This document shows, one piece after another, positions 8,110 to 16,568 of a stretch of 64,000 nucleotides of DNA (position 1 is the first letter of the stretch; each line of letters starts with the position of its first letter). The notes under the pieces were generated by a model. That model ran no database searches and was not told the DNA's origin. It saw only the letters and a program-made list of their open reading frames with translations. This stretch comes from CAYRES01 sp964423425 (GTDB taxonomy: Bacteria > Actinomycetota > Thermoleophilia > RBG-16-64-13), in the NCBI GenBank assembly GCA_964423425.1, contig CAYRES010000008.1:62001-126000 (forward strand). The letters are read 5' to 3'. A program made the translations under genes and the position numbers.

Positions 8110-9636
8110 TTGAAGAGAAGACACATACTCTTGAGTCTGCTGGTCGCAGTCCTCCTCGTTCTTGGGCTGGCTGCACCCGCTCTCGCATCCTCCTCTTTCA
8201 CAGACGCCGGCGACTCCCCCTACGAGAGCTCGATCAACAATCTGTCCACCCTGGGGATAGTGGGCGGCTATGACGACGGCTCCTTCAGGCCGGATAATCC
8301 ACTGTGGAGGGCCCAGTTTGCCAAGATGGCCGTAGCCGCTCTCTTCATCGAAGTCGGCGAAGACGACATCTGTACCTTTGACGACGCACAGGCCTTAGAC
8401 CCCGACAATCCACTGTACCCCAACGCCTTCGTTGCCGTTGCGGCGCAAAACGGCATCATCAGAGGCTATCCGGACAATACCTTCCGCTTCTGGAACAGAG
8501 TCACTCGCCAGCAGGTGATCACCATGGTGGTGAGGGCTGCGGGCGACAATCTGGCTGAACCGGAACCCGGTTGGCAGGGTGTTCTGAGCTATGCCGACCC
8601 GGACCACGGCGAAAACATCAAGAAGGCTGAATTCAACGGCCTCTTGGGGGGAATAGCCAATCTGCCGGCATGGGATCCGAGGCTGGACGCGACTCGGGGC
8701 GAAGCCGCCGAGATCGTCTACAGACTACTCGACTGCCTCCCCGCTCTCGAGGTCTCCGGACACCTCGGCACCGAGGTCTTTTCACTGCCGGAGCTCATGG
8801 CAATGACCCCTACCGCAGGGTTCGGTGGTTTGATCAACCGGCTGGGCAACATCACGGGTCCGTTCTCCTACACCGGGGTTCCCGTTGAAGACCTGCTCGC
8901 GCAGGTGGGTGGCGGAGCGGCCGCCGTCATCTCCGCGGCTGATGGATACACCCGGAACTTCTCGGCCGACGACCTGGCAGGCGGCGTTGCGGCATTCGAC
9001 CCGCTCACGGGCGACGAGCTCGATGGGTTCGCCGGAGGCCTGACCCTGATTGTGGCCTACCTCTCGGACGGCGTGGGCCTGGGTGCAGCCAACGGCCCGC
9101 TGCGCATGGCCTATGTGAGTCCCGACGCCGATCAGGTGACCGGCAGCGGCTACTGGGTCAAGCAGACGGTGCAGATCGAAGCGGCCGCGCTGGAACTGCA
9201 CGGACCGGGCGGCACTATGCTGCTCTCTCTCGAGGATCTGATGGCCATGCCCCCTGTGGAAGGTTTCGGTGGAATGATCAACAGACAGGGAATCGTCACC
9301 GGTCCATTCGCCTGCACCGGCGTCTCGGTGCAGGCCTTGCTCGAACTCGTGGGTGGGGGTGATACCGCGAGTGTCCATGCGCTGGACGGCTATTCCCGGA
9401 ACTTCTCGGCCGACGACCTGGCAGGCGGCGTTCCGGCATTCGACCCGCTCACGGGCGACGAGCTCGATGGGTTCGCTGGAGGCCTGACCCTGATTGTGGC
9501 CTACCTGGTGGATGGAGATTCCTGGGCACCCACCGATGGACCTCTGCGCATGGCCTATGTGAGTCCCGACGCCGATCAGGTGACCGGCAGCGGCTACTGG
9601 GTCAAGCAGACGGTACGCATCGCGGTACCCCAATAG
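8110..9636 (+). CDS. S-layer-domain protein with two sulfite-oxidase-fold domains
   Basis: 508 residues from TTG 8110, with GGAAG upstream. It has an N-terminal Sec signal ending LGLAAPALASS. Residues about 28-200 contain SLH-type repeats (DAGDSPYESSINNLSTLGIV, GYDDGSFRPDNPLWRAQFAK, GYPDNTFRFWNRVTRQQ) that anchor proteins to the cell wall. Then come two tandem domains of about 148 residues, each like that of the protein at 7258 (ELMAMTPTAGFGG..., DLMAMPPVEGFGG...). The first has FSYTGV and the second FACTGV at the loop before the LL motif, so the family's metal-ligand Cys is not conserved. The two domain copies are nearly identical over long DNA stretches, showing recent duplication or gene conversion. 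A strong hairpin follows at 9648. Confidence 0.8.
   Translation: MKRRHILLSLLVAVLLVLGLAAPALASSSFTDAGDSPYESSINNLSTLGIVGGYDDGSFRPDNPLWRAQFAKMAVAALFIEVGEDDICTFDDAQALDPDNPLYPNAFVAVAAQNGIIRGYPDNTFRFWNRVTRQQVITMVVRAAGDNLAEPEPGWQGVLSYADPDHGENIKKAEFNGLLGGIANLPAWDPRLDATRGEAAEIVYRLLDCLPALEVSGHLGTEVFSLPELMAMTPTAGFGGLINRLGNITGPFSYTGVPVEDLLAQVGGGAAAVISAADGYTRNFSADDLAGGVAAFDPLTGDELDGFAGGLTLIVAYLSDGVGLGAANGPLRMAYVSPDADQVTGSGYWVKQTVQIEAAALELHGPGGTMLLSLEDLMAMPPVEGFGGMINRQGIVTGPFACTGVSVQALLELVGGGDTASVHALDGYSRNFSADDLAGGVPAFDPLTGDELDGFAGGLTLIVAYLVDGDSWAPTDGPLRMAYVSPDADQVTGSGYWVKQTVRIAVPQ
8951..9170 (+). repeat. Intragenic repeat, copy 1
   Basis: 8951-9062 matches 9395-9506 with 2 mismatches in 112 bases, and 9100-9170 matches 9544-9614 exactly over 71 bases. 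Both pairs have an offset of 444 bases (148 codons). The stretch between the blocks is diverged. This is the 3' half of the first sulfite-oxidase-fold domain. Confidence 0.9.
9395..9614 (+). repeat. Intragenic repeat, copy 2
   Basis: Second copy of the 444-base-offset repeat described at 8951. High DNA identity in two blocks, separated by diverged sequence, indicates recent gene conversion rather than constraint on the protein alone. Confidence 0.9.
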
Positions 9637-9647
9637 GAGACGGCGCA

Positions 9648-9685
9648 GCGGGTGGCCGCGGATCAGATGATCCGCGGCCACCCGC
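9648..9685 (+). terminator. Terminator hairpin after the S-layer-domain gene
   Basis: Inverted repeat gcgggtggccgcggat (9648-9663) and atccgcggccacccgc (9670-9685), extended by one C-G pair to leave a 4-base loop. It lies 12 bases after the stop at 9636. There is no T-tract, as is common in GC-rich genomes. Confidence 0.75.
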
Positions 9686-9791
9686 CCTCACCACGAAGGT
9701 GAGAGACACCGCTCCGGTCGAGGCTCGCTTAGGAATCTCCGTCACCGGGCATAGAGCTACCGCTATACCTGCAATGGCCAGGGGGTACATC

Positions 9792-10001
9792 GTGAAGATC
9801 AGCGCCCGGAACGTCCTGAAAGGCACAGTCAAGAATGTGACCCATGGGGCAGTGAACACCGAGGTTGTCCTCGAGCTGCCGGGAGGCAATGAACTCGTTT
9901 CCGTAATCACGAAACACTCCGCCAACGCCTTGCATCTCGCACCTGGAGCAGAAGTGTACGCGGTGATCAAGGCCACGAACGTCATGCTCGCCTCCGACTG
10001 A
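9792..10001 (+). CDS. Molbindin (single Mop/TOBE domain oxyanion-binding protein)
   Basis: 69 residues. GTG 9792 is chosen because AGGGGG sits 6 bases upstream and the product then starts VKISARNVLKGTV, the usual beginning of Mop proteins; an ATG at 9774 in the same frame is the alternative. Conserved features are the initial KISARN, a central TEVVLELPGG and the final AVIKATNVML. Mop proteins assemble into hexamers that store molybdate or tungstate in the cytoplasm. It stands alone after the terminator at 9648, close to wtpABC and the PBP-type regulator, completing an uptake, storage and sensing set. Confidence 0.88.
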   Translation: MKISARNVLKGTVKNVTHGAVNTEVVLELPGGNELVSVITKHSANALHLAPGAEVYAVIKATNVMLASD

Positions 10002-10113
10002 GAACCGCGAGATCACTCCGGCGATCGGACTCGCCGGCCGCCAAGAAGACAAACATTAGGGGAGGGACACTGCCTTCAGACCGGGGCCCCTCCCCCCGGA
10101 TACACTTCAGGCC

Positions 10114-10851
10114 TCAAGAGAGCCCCACGCCCCTTCGGAAACACTCCGCGAGCTCCTCGGGGAGACCCCGTTCGAGCACCGCCTGCGCCGTCTGCTCGCT
10201 GTCATAGGACACGCGGACCACCTCAACACCCAAGGATTCCGGCCCCGAGGCGCCTGTTTGGAGCACCGTATAAGCCGCGCGCGGGTCGCCGTCTTTGGGC
10301 CAGCCCACCGATCCCACGTTCACAAACAGCACACCTCCGTGGCGATGATGCCAGGGCTCATGGGTGTGGCCGAAGAGCAGCACGTCCGCGGACTCGGCCC
10401 GGGCGAGCCGTTCGTAGGTGCGCGTGTCCCTGTGTTCCGTCAGGTATTCATTGTTTGCCCGAGGACTGCCGTGGACCAGATGGAGGCGTACGCCCCCCAG
10501 CTCCAGTTCGGCTTCCCGCGGCAGATTGCGCAGGAAGCTCTTGTTCTCAGGCGTGACCTCACGAACGGTGAAGTCGTAGGACACCCGTCCCACCTCCGCC
10601 GACCGCGGAGTGGCGTAGAAGCAGCCGCACTCCCCGCGCTCGAAGCCCACCCCCTCATCGTAGTTGCCCATGAGAGTAGCGATTCCCGCACGGCGAACGA
10701 GGTCGATCACCCCGTTGGGGCCGGACCCGTACCCAACCAGGTCCCCCAGACAGAAGGCACGCTCCACACCTCGCTCCCGCAGGTCGGTGAGAACAGCCGA
10801 AAGGGCCGCTACATTCCCGTGCACATCTGAGAAAAAGCCGTATAAGGGCAT
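10114..10851 (-). CDS. Calcineurin-like metallophosphoesterase
   Basis: 245 residues from ATG 10851, which has GGAGGAA upstream. All metal-binding motifs of the metallophosphoesterase fold are present: FSDVHGN near residue 7, GDLVGYG, GNYD, HGSPR and FGHTHEP. This arrangement is the compact YfcE/MJ0936-like type that hydrolyses phosphodiesters or phosphomonoesters. An insertion with GECGCFYATPRSAEVG after GNYD matches the subgroup often annotated as diadenosine tetraphosphatase-like. The substrate cannot be read from sequence. It is divergent from the arsR-like gene at 10943 and shares a short intergenic region with it. Confidence 0.85.
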   Translation of the reverse strand: MPLYGFFSDVHGNVAALSAVLTDLRERGVERAFCLGDLVGYGSGPNGVIDLVRRAGIATLMGNYDEGVGFERGECGCFYATPRSAEVGRVSYDFTVREVTPENKSFLRNLPREAELELGGVRLHLVHGSPRANNEYLTEHRDTRTYERLARAESADVLLFGHTHEPWHHRHGGVLFVNVGSVGWPKDGDPRAAYTVLQTGASGPESLGVEVVRVSYDSEQTAQAVLERGLPEELAECFRRGVGLS

Positions 10852-10942
10852 TGCTTCCTCCTTGGAGCCCTTCAACATCATAACGGCGGCGACAACTCTG
10901 CGCAGGTACCAATAGTAAAGAGCGTGTTAATGTTACGTCGTC

Positions 10943-11335
10943 ATGGATGAAACAAACTCCGATCACGCCACCGCCGTGTCGGCCGACCCCTCGGTGGCCG
11001 ACCACGTATCTGCCGACGCCTCGGTGGCCGACCTCTTCAAGGCGCTCGGCAATCCGGTGAGGCTGCACATGGTGCGGATCCTGTCCGACAGGGCCGCCTA
11101 CGGCGTTAAGGAGGAAACATGTTGCCTGGAGGGAGAGGTGTGTGTGTGCCACATCACCTCGTTGTTCAACCTCTCCATGCCTACCGTGAGCCACCACCTG
11201 AAGATACTCCGGGAAGCCGGTGTGGTACGTTCCCGTCGTGACGGGGTGTGGATCTTCTACTCCCTCGATCCGGCCAGACTGCACGAGGCCGCCCACCTGC
11301 TCGACGTGTTCGCCGCGAAGGTCGAGACGGCGTGA
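10943..11335 (+). CDS. ArsR-family repressor, second paralog
   Basis: 130 residues starting at ATG 10943. The winged helix comprises LFKALGNPVRLHMVRIL, LFNLSMPTVSHHLKILREAG and RRDGVWIFYSL. The sensor region carries CC (ETCCLEG) and CVC (EVCVCHI) with the same spacing as the repressor at 1133, so the two are paralogs with the same predicted soft-metal site. The N-terminus has a repeated phrase (ADPSVADHVSADASVADLF) that looks like a small duplication. Its stop overlaps the GTG start of the next gene (GTGA), so it probably controls that small DMT-type membrane protein in one transcript. Confidence 0.85.
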   Translation: MDETNSDHATAVSADPSVADHVSADASVADLFKALGNPVRLHMVRILSDRAAYGVKEETCCLEGEVCVCHITSLFNLSMPTVSHHLKILREAGVVRSRRDGVWIFYSLDPARLHEAAHLLDVFAAKVETA

Positions 11336-11769
11336 TCCGCTATCTCTTCGCCCTGGGAATGATCGCGGTCGCAGCGGTCAGCGCCATGCAACCTCCCATC
11401 AACGCCGCGCTGGCACGCCGCACGGGTGGTCTGGGAGCAGCAGCCTTCTCGTTTCTCATCGGTTTCGTGGTGTTACTCGTGGCGGCTGCGGTCAGCGGCA
11501 ACCTCAGGCCCTCCACGCTCTCCGGTGTTCCCTGGTGGATGCTGACCGGAGGCCTTCTGGGAGCGCTGTTCGTGTACTCCACGATTCTTCTCGTGCCCCA
11601 CTTGGGAGCTGCCGGTCTCATGGCCTCGGTGGTAGCCGGACAACTGGTGGGAGGACTCGTCGCCGATCACTTCGGCTGGTTCGGGCTTACACCGGTTCCC
11701 TTCACCTGGCCGCGCGCTGCGGGCTTCGTCCTGCTACTCGCCGGCTTGGCCCTCGTACTTCGCCGCTAG
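11332..11769 (+). CDS. YdcZ/DUF606-like DMT-superfamily membrane protein
   Basis: 145 residues from GTG 11332, overlapping the arsR-like stop. Five hydrophobic segments fill nearly the whole protein. The start IRYLFALGMIAVAAVSAMQP and the phrase INAALARRTGGLGAAAFSFL match the short DUF606 (YdcZ) family, half-size relatives of drug/metabolite transporters. These usually act as dimers or pairs. Transcriptional coupling to an ArsR regulator with a cysteine sensor site suggests export of a metal complex or toxic metabolite, but the substrate is unknown. The last 36 bases overlap the 3' end of the convergent EamA-type gene. Confidence 0.82.
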   Translation: MIRYLFALGMIAVAAVSAMQPPINAALARRTGGLGAAAFSFLIGFVVLLVAAAVSGNLRPSTLSGVPWWMLTGGLLGALFVYSTILLVPHLGAAGLMASVVAGQLVGGLVADHFGWFGLTPVPFTWPRAAGFVLLLAGLALVLRR

Positions 11770-12780
11770 GTTTCGCCGTCCTTCCTCTTCAGTACCGGGC
11801 TGCTGCACAGACTTCCGCACCACCTCCCGGCCGACGAGATCTGGTTCAGGTGCGAGGGCTCCCGCAGCAAGATCGGCGGTGACCTGCTTCGCCGATAGAC
11901 CCGCCATGGCCCCCAGTTGGACCATGGTGAGCCCCCCAAAGGCCAGTGCGAAGCCGACCACACTCTGCACGGTCAACTGATCATAGCCGGCGAGGATGGA
12001 GAATATGACGGCGAACACGGCTTCCAGACTCATGAGCACCCCGGCGATTGTGGGAGGGGTGTGCTTCTGGCCGGCCACCATGAGCCAGAACGCCAGGACA
12101 CCCCCAGCGAGGGCCGTGTACAGAATGATCCACACAGAGCGCCCATCCGGCAATCCCGGAAAGGGCTCGGTAAGAAGCGACACCGCGAGACCCAAGAGCC
12201 CCGTGACCCCCAACTGCACGGTGGTGAGGGCCACCACGTCGATGCGCGTCGCCCCGTACCCCACTGCGAGAATATGCAGCGCCCAGAACACCGTCCCGAT
12301 GAGCGTGAGGGTCTCACCGAAGCCAAAAGCGAGGTGGCCGCTTATGGTGAGGAAGCCGATCCCTCCCAGAAGCACGGCAATGCCCAGCCAGACTCTGAGC
12401 GAAGGCCAACGGCGGGTGAAGAGCCCCAGGAAGAAGGGCACCAACACCACATAGAGGCAGGTGAGAAATCCGGAGACGCCCGGGGTGGTCTGCATGAGCC
12501 CGATCGTCTGGAAGAAGAAGGCGGCGAAGAGCAGCAGACCCACCAAGGCCGACACCCCCCACTCTCTCCGCGACAAGGCCCGCAGGCGCGGCACTGAGAA
12601 CACACCCATCACCACGAAGGCCAAGAGAAAACGCACACCGATGTAGTACATGGGTGGCATGTCCTCGACGGCCCACTTGATGAAGAGGAAATTCGCCCCC
12701 CAGATAACGCCCGCCAGCGCCAGGCCGGCTTCAGCAAAGAGACGAGTGCCCCGGGGACCGAGTCTGTCGGCGGATATCAG
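11734..12780 (-). CDS. EamA/DMT-family transporter
   Basis: Ten predicted membrane spans in two repeats of the EamA domain (AGVIWGANFLFIKWAVEDMP in the first, GVLMSLEAVFAVIFSILAG in the second). The protein is of the RhaT/YdcZ superfamily that exports metabolites or amino acids. The start is uncertain: the open frame runs to 12903 inside the preceding gene, but the EamA domain begins only near 12720. CTG 12780, overlapping the upstream stop, is taken as a working start. A hydrophilic tail of about 60 residues follows the last span. It overlaps the convergent YdcZ-like gene by 36 bases. Confidence 0.8.
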   Translation of the reverse strand: MISADRLGPRGTRLFAEAGLALAGVIWGANFLFIKWAVEDMPPMYYIGVRFLLAFVVMGVFSVPRLRALSRREWGVSALVGLLLFAAFFFQTIGLMQTTPGVSGFLTCLYVVLVPFFLGLFTRRWPSLRVWLGIAVLLGGIGFLTISGHLAFGFGETLTLIGTVFWALHILAVGYGATRIDVVALTTVQLGVTGLLGLAVSLLTEPFPGLPDGRSVWIILYTALAGGVLAFWLMVAGQKHTPPTIAGVLMSLEAVFAVIFSILAGYDQLTVQSVVGFALAFGGLTMVQLGAMAGLSAKQVTADLAAGALAPEPDLVGREVVRKSVQQPGTEEEGRRNLAAKYEGQAGE

Positions 12781-13673
12781 CGGGGTTCCCAAAGGTCCGC
12801 GTACACCAGGATGCCGCTTCCCCCTCGGTTCACCACCCCCGTGAACACGGCTTTCTGCCTGTAGGCTCCCCCGCCCGCAGGATTGAAACGGAGATCGGCC
12901 CACACGGAGTAGAATCCGCCACCCATGTCTTCCCAGCCGGTGAGTTCGAACTCCCGCAGCCGCACCTCCACCTCATCGAACAGACTGAAGTACCAGATCT
13001 GATAGAAGTCGGAGGTCACATACCTGGTGGCCTCGGTGATGCGTCCCATCTTCAGGTCGTTCAACATGCGCCCGAGTGAATCCCAGACCACCCAGGCATC
13101 GCCCGACGAGGGGTAGGAGGTGTTCGCCGGACGTGGATAGATGTCGGTACGGAATGGTTCGAAGAGGCCCGAGCCCAACTCGAAGATCTCAGGGAAGTCT
13201 CCCGGATACCACGGGCCCCCAAGGATGTCGTCATACCCGCCGGTGGAGCCGTGGTCGTCCCCTTCGTCCCCGAGGTCCCACGTATCGACGACGTGCCAGC
13301 CGGCCGCCGTCCTGGTGACCGCGAAACCCAGCACGAATTCGCTGTAGGGGGGGCCGGCCCAGACTTCGGCCTCGTCACCCTGCATCCAGGCGGTGGAGAC
13401 CACCCACTCCCGACCCACCTCGGCCTGCACCGCCTCCTCGGGGGTGGGAAACGCGTTGCCTGCAGATGGAGCACTGGTGTCGGTGGTGGGCGGCTCGATC
13501 ATCGTGGTGGTCGTCAGGGAAGGAATGACGCTACCAGAATCGAGAGTCAGGGTGGTCGTGCCCTCTGTGCCTCCCCCACCGATCCCTGGGATACTGCAGC
13601 CGGACAAGACCACAGCACACACGATCGCCACCGCGGCGGTCATAGTGACCAACTCGTTCCACCGCACGTTCAT
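12777..13673 (-). CDS. Lipoprotein of unknown function
   Basis: 298 residues from ATG 13673, with GGAGA 8 bases upstream and the previous stop one base away. The signal is hydrophobic with lipobox LSGC (Cys about residue 26), then a Gly/Thr/Pro linker. The mature part is acidic and rich in Trp and Tyr (GREWVVSTAWMQGDEAEVWA, GFAVTRTAAGWHVVDTWDLG), with GRMLNDLKMGRITEATRYV later, resembling small stress- or GerMN-like extracellular domains. I cannot place it in a family. It is tightly downstream of the beta-propeller gene at 13675, so the two likely act together at the outer face of the membrane. Confidence 0.65.
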   Translation of the reverse strand: MNVRWNELVTMTAAVAIVCAVVLSGCSIPGIGGGGTEGTTTLTLDSGSVIPSLTTTTMIEPPTTDTSAPSAGNAFPTPEEAVQAEVGREWVVSTAWMQGDEAEVWAGPPYSEFVLGFAVTRTAAGWHVVDTWDLGDEGDDHGSTGGYDDILGGPWYPGDFPEIFELGSGLFEPFRTDIYPRPANTSYPSSGDAWVVWDSLGRMLNDLKMGRITEATRYVTSDFYQIWYFSLFDEVEVRLREFELTGWEDMGGGFYSVWADLRFNPAGGGAYRQKAVFTGVVNRGGSGILVYADLWEPR

Positions 13674-13674
13674 G

Positions 13675-15465
13675 TCACGTGTCTCCATTCGTGTCGTATC
13701 GGTCCGACGCATCACCAAAGCAGTAGAAGTAGCCGTCGCGCGAACCCACGAAGATGCGACCCCGCCACACCGCCACGGTGGATTCGATGGCTCCCCCCAC
13801 CTTCACGTTCCAGAGTTCAGGAGGCTCCTGTCCGGGGTCACTCACGTCCCAGGCCCGTAGATAGCCGTCCGTATCACCCATGATCAGAGTGTCGTCCACC
13901 ACCGCGGGCGAACTCCAGGCGTGGAACGTGGTCTTGACTTCCCACACGATGCGGCCGTCATGGCGGTCGACGCCGAGCAGCCGCCCGGTGTGTGTGGGAA
14001 CGTAGACCATGTCTCCGTGCAGAGCCGGAGTCGCCCAGATGCCCGCATCCCCGGCGCTTGCCTGATCCTTGACCGACCACACGAGCGGGTTCTCCGCGTC
14101 GTAGGGATTGAGCTTCATGAGCTGACCCACTTCCTTGGCCTGGGGCAGCTTTCGTTCGAACTCGGAGGCCACGTACAGCATGCCTTCCTCGTCTATCACG
14201 ACGCTCGCGTCGGTATCGTCGCCGGTCCAGAACTTGAATACCACGGGAAACTCGGAGTTCTCCGGCAGTTCCGCCAACGAGTCCGGGACCGGCCTCACCT
14301 TCTGCGATCCCGCCGGATAGCCGGCCCCTCCACCCGACGCATCCGGGAGGCGGACGCCGTCCTCCCACGTACCCGGAGCCTGCCCCCCCGGTCCATAGCC
14401 GGCCTTCGACAACCCGAGCGCGCTGATGTCGAGCCCGAGCACCCGGCCTCCACTGTTGGCGAAGTACACGCGGTCACCTCGCACCAGGTCCAGGTGCACC
14501 GAGGGCGAGTTCTCGATGCTCACATTGCGGTCGCGGATGGCGGCGAACAGGTCTTGGTCGTAGGCGGGGTGGGCCAAGACGACCTTGGGCTTCACGGTGA
14601 CCCTGCCGTCCTCGTCGAAACCGCGGTTGAGCTTGAGTATATAGAAGTAGCTGTTCTCGCCGCCCTCGAAGAGATAGTCGCCGATGACGAGAGGACTGGA
14701 GTCCCAATCGTTGTTCCACACCGGCTTGGGCACATCGGCGGCGTTCAGCTTGTACAGAACCTCCGCCGGGTTCCGGTCGAGAGCGATGACGCGAAAGAAG
14801 TTGTCGCGCGAACCCGTGTAGAGAAGCGGATAGCCGTCGGGATCGAACATGACCGAGCCCTTGATGATGTCGCCGGTCTTGAGCGGGGGGAGAAAGGGCT
14901 CACCCGACTCCGCGTCGAGGAAATGCACGGCGTGATCGTAGGCCCCGAACATCACCTGGGTCATGCCCTCCCGCTCCACGACCACCGGCTGCCCCGTCCA
15001 CCCGGTGCCGGACCAGATCTTCTGCACGCCCCCTTCTGAAGAAGGGCCCGACATGGGCCCGTGCCGCCACATAACCACAGGATCACGTGGTACAGGACCC
15101 TCCCCGTAATGGGTGCGGTGGGCGTTGCCCCGGAACATGCTGAGACCGGCATATGAGGTATTGATGGGGGCATAGTCCGCCTCCAGGATCTTCTCCTGCG
15201 TGGCGGACGTCACCGCAGCCGCAACCCCCGAGCCCGCCTCGGAAGAGGGGAGGGGAACCGTGGGAGGGGTGAGGACAGTGGTGGCGGTGGTCGTCGTCAG
15301 CTCGTCGCCGGGCGCTGACGGTTCGCCACTCATGAGCACTCCGCCCAGGACGACGCCGAACACGATGAACACGGCGAGAGCCACGAGCAGAATGATACGG
15401 CGGCGCTTGAAGCGGCGGCGCTCCGTCTCGTTGGTATCGTACACGTTGTAAGATGGTTCAGGCAT
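13675..15465 (-). CDS. Membrane-anchored PQQ-like beta-propeller protein
   Basis: 596 residues from ATG 15465. A short basic N-terminus (RRRFKRRR) precedes one transmembrane helix (LLVALAVFIVFGVVLGGVLM, residues about 29-48), so the protein is anchored with its bulk outside. After a Thr/Pro linker, the rest is made of PQQ/BamB-like propeller blades, seen as recurring segments such as WTGQPVVVEREGMTQVMFGA, DGYPLLYTGSRDNFFRVIAL, GIWATPALHGDMVYVPTHTG and DGYLRAWDVSDPG. No quinoprotein catalytic residues were recognised; a scaffold or polymer-binding role is more likely. It is one base from the following lipoprotein gene. Confidence 0.75.
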   Translation of the reverse strand: MPEPSYNVYDTNETERRRFKRRRIILLVALAVFIVFGVVLGGVLMSGEPSAPGDELTTTTATTVLTPPTVPLPSSEAGSGVAAAVTSATQEKILEADYAPINTSYAGLSMFRGNAHRTHYGEGPVPRDPVVMWRHGPMSGPSSEGGVQKIWSGTGWTGQPVVVEREGMTQVMFGAYDHAVHFLDAESGEPFLPPLKTGDIIKGSVMFDPDGYPLLYTGSRDNFFRVIALDRNPAEVLYKLNAADVPKPVWNNDWDSSPLVIGDYLFEGGENSYFYILKLNRGFDEDGRVTVKPKVVLAHPAYDQDLFAAIRDRNVSIENSPSVHLDLVRGDRVYFANSGGRVLGLDISALGLSKAGYGPGGQAPGTWEDGVRLPDASGGGAGYPAGSQKVRPVPDSLAELPENSEFPVVFKFWTGDDTDASVVIDEEGMLYVASEFERKLPQAKEVGQLMKLNPYDAENPLVWSVKDQASAGDAGIWATPALHGDMVYVPTHTGRLLGVDRHDGRIVWEVKTTFHAWSSPAVVDDTLIMGDTDGYLRAWDVSDPGQEPPELWNVKVGGAIESTVAVWRGRIFVGSRDGYFYCFGDASDRYDTNGDT

Positions 15466-15511
15466 AGCTAGAACAATACCACCCCGCCACCGTCGGGAGG
15501 TGCTTCTGCGC

Positions 15512-16054
15512 ATGACTGATCCAAGCTCTTCTCGGTCTGATTCTTCGTCCCCCGCTCCCGGCAGGAAGCCCACCGGGAGCGACATGAGCCACGCCACCAG
15601 CAGGGAAGAGGCGCTCGCGGGTTTTCGTGACCCCGGCCCCGGACACCGCAACTGCGCCCAGACGGTCCTCTGGTATGCCTTCCGGCAACTCGGAGAGGAG
15701 CCCTCCTTTCTCTACCTGGCCCGCTTCTTGGGTGGGGGTCTGGGCAGGAGCGGGCGCCTCTGTGGAGCCGTATCCGGCACCGCCCTCGCCTTCGCCCTGC
15801 TCACCGAGCGGAGACCGGGGCTCACTGAGCTCGTCGATCCCGGCGCGGTGCTGCGCGGCTTCGTATGTGATTTCGAGGACCGCTTCGGCCACGTGGAGTG
15901 CCGGGAGCTCACCCAGTGCAACCTGTCCAACCCAGAGGAACTGCAGAGGTTCCGCGAGGAGGGCCTCTCCACACAGAGGTGCGAACCTCTGCTTCAATAT
16001 GCCTTCGAGCAGGTGGAGCGCCTGGCGCGCGGGGCCGGAGCCCGCACAGGTTAG
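15512..16054 (+). CDS. C_GCAxxG_C_C family redox protein
   Basis: 180 residues from ATG 15512, with GGGAGG 11 bases upstream; GTG 15500 is an alternative. The family hallmark cysteines are present: NCAQ near residue 48, GRLCGAVSGT, VECRELTQC and a final Cys near residue 165 (QRCEPLL). Proteins of this group occur almost only in anaerobes and are thought to bind a metal or Fe-S cluster, but their reaction is unknown. The N-terminal 30 residues are Ser/Pro-rich and poorly conserved. It is divergent from the beta-propeller gene at 13675. Confidence 0.75.
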   Translation: MTDPSSSRSDSSSPAPGRKPTGSDMSHATSREEALAGFRDPGPGHRNCAQTVLWYAFRQLGEEPSFLYLARFLGGGLGRSGRLCGAVSGTALAFALLTERRPGLTELVDPGAVLRGFVCDFEDRFGHVECRELTQCNLSNPEELQRFREEGLSTQRCEPLLQYAFEQVERLARGAGARTG

Positions 16055-16568
16055 TCGGCGACCGTCCCAGCGTGCAGCAGTCTGGTCCACGCCGGCATTC
16101 CGGCTGCAAGGGCTGCCTTGGTCGCAGAACGTGTATAGCCGGTCCCAGGGGGGGGAGGACCGGCTATACTGCGGGGAAAACTGCTCAGCTCCACCGCGGG
16201 GGGAATGGGGGGGTTCCCGGGGCCGCGGTATGTCAGTGCTCAGCTGTTAGTAGTGTACGTCCGGTCTAATCATTAATCCAATAGATTGTTTCTATTCTTG
16301 GTATAATCTGCTTCGATACTTAATCGGTTATACAGCCGCGGCTATCGGTCGGCACGAGGGTTTGACGGCAGGAGGACGCCGGAGCCTGTCCCGTCAAGAC
16401 GGCCCTGTTGCTCCCTGATTGCCTCCACGTCGAGGTTCGGTCACCAGCCGATGAAGTCGCGCCCTCGCCGGCCCTGCCCCGGCCGTATAGCGGATACCTC
16501 ACTGTGTCGTTCGATGCTGCAGTGTGTGGTCCGTGGGTCCGTTTCTTCGTCTCGTATTGGAGGGCGGC
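16055..16568. other. Intergenic region with hairpin and regulatory-looking sequence
   Basis: No gene is supported in these 514 bases. It holds a 12-base perfect inverted repeat (16134-16145 and 16157-16168) with an 11-base G-rich loop, possibly a terminator for the gene ending at 16054. An AT-richer stretch at 16255-16330 carries the LysR-type site listed separately. The remainder shows no further structure I can name. Confidence 0.6.
16280..16307 (+). promoter_or_regulatory. LysR-type binding site and -10 box
   Basis: AATAGA (16280-16285) and TCTATT (16291-16296) form a perfect inverted repeat with a T-N11-A core (T16282, A16294), the signature of LysR-regulator operators. A consensus -10, TATAAT, follows at 16302-16307. 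It lies about 260 bases before the lysR-like gene, which implies a long leader if this is its promoter. Confidence 0.45.

Noticed and set aside
10080..10113. Possible terminator from the G/C-rich stretch after the molbindin gene
   Set aside because: Short GGGG and CCCC runs do not form a clean stem, so it was not listed as a feature.
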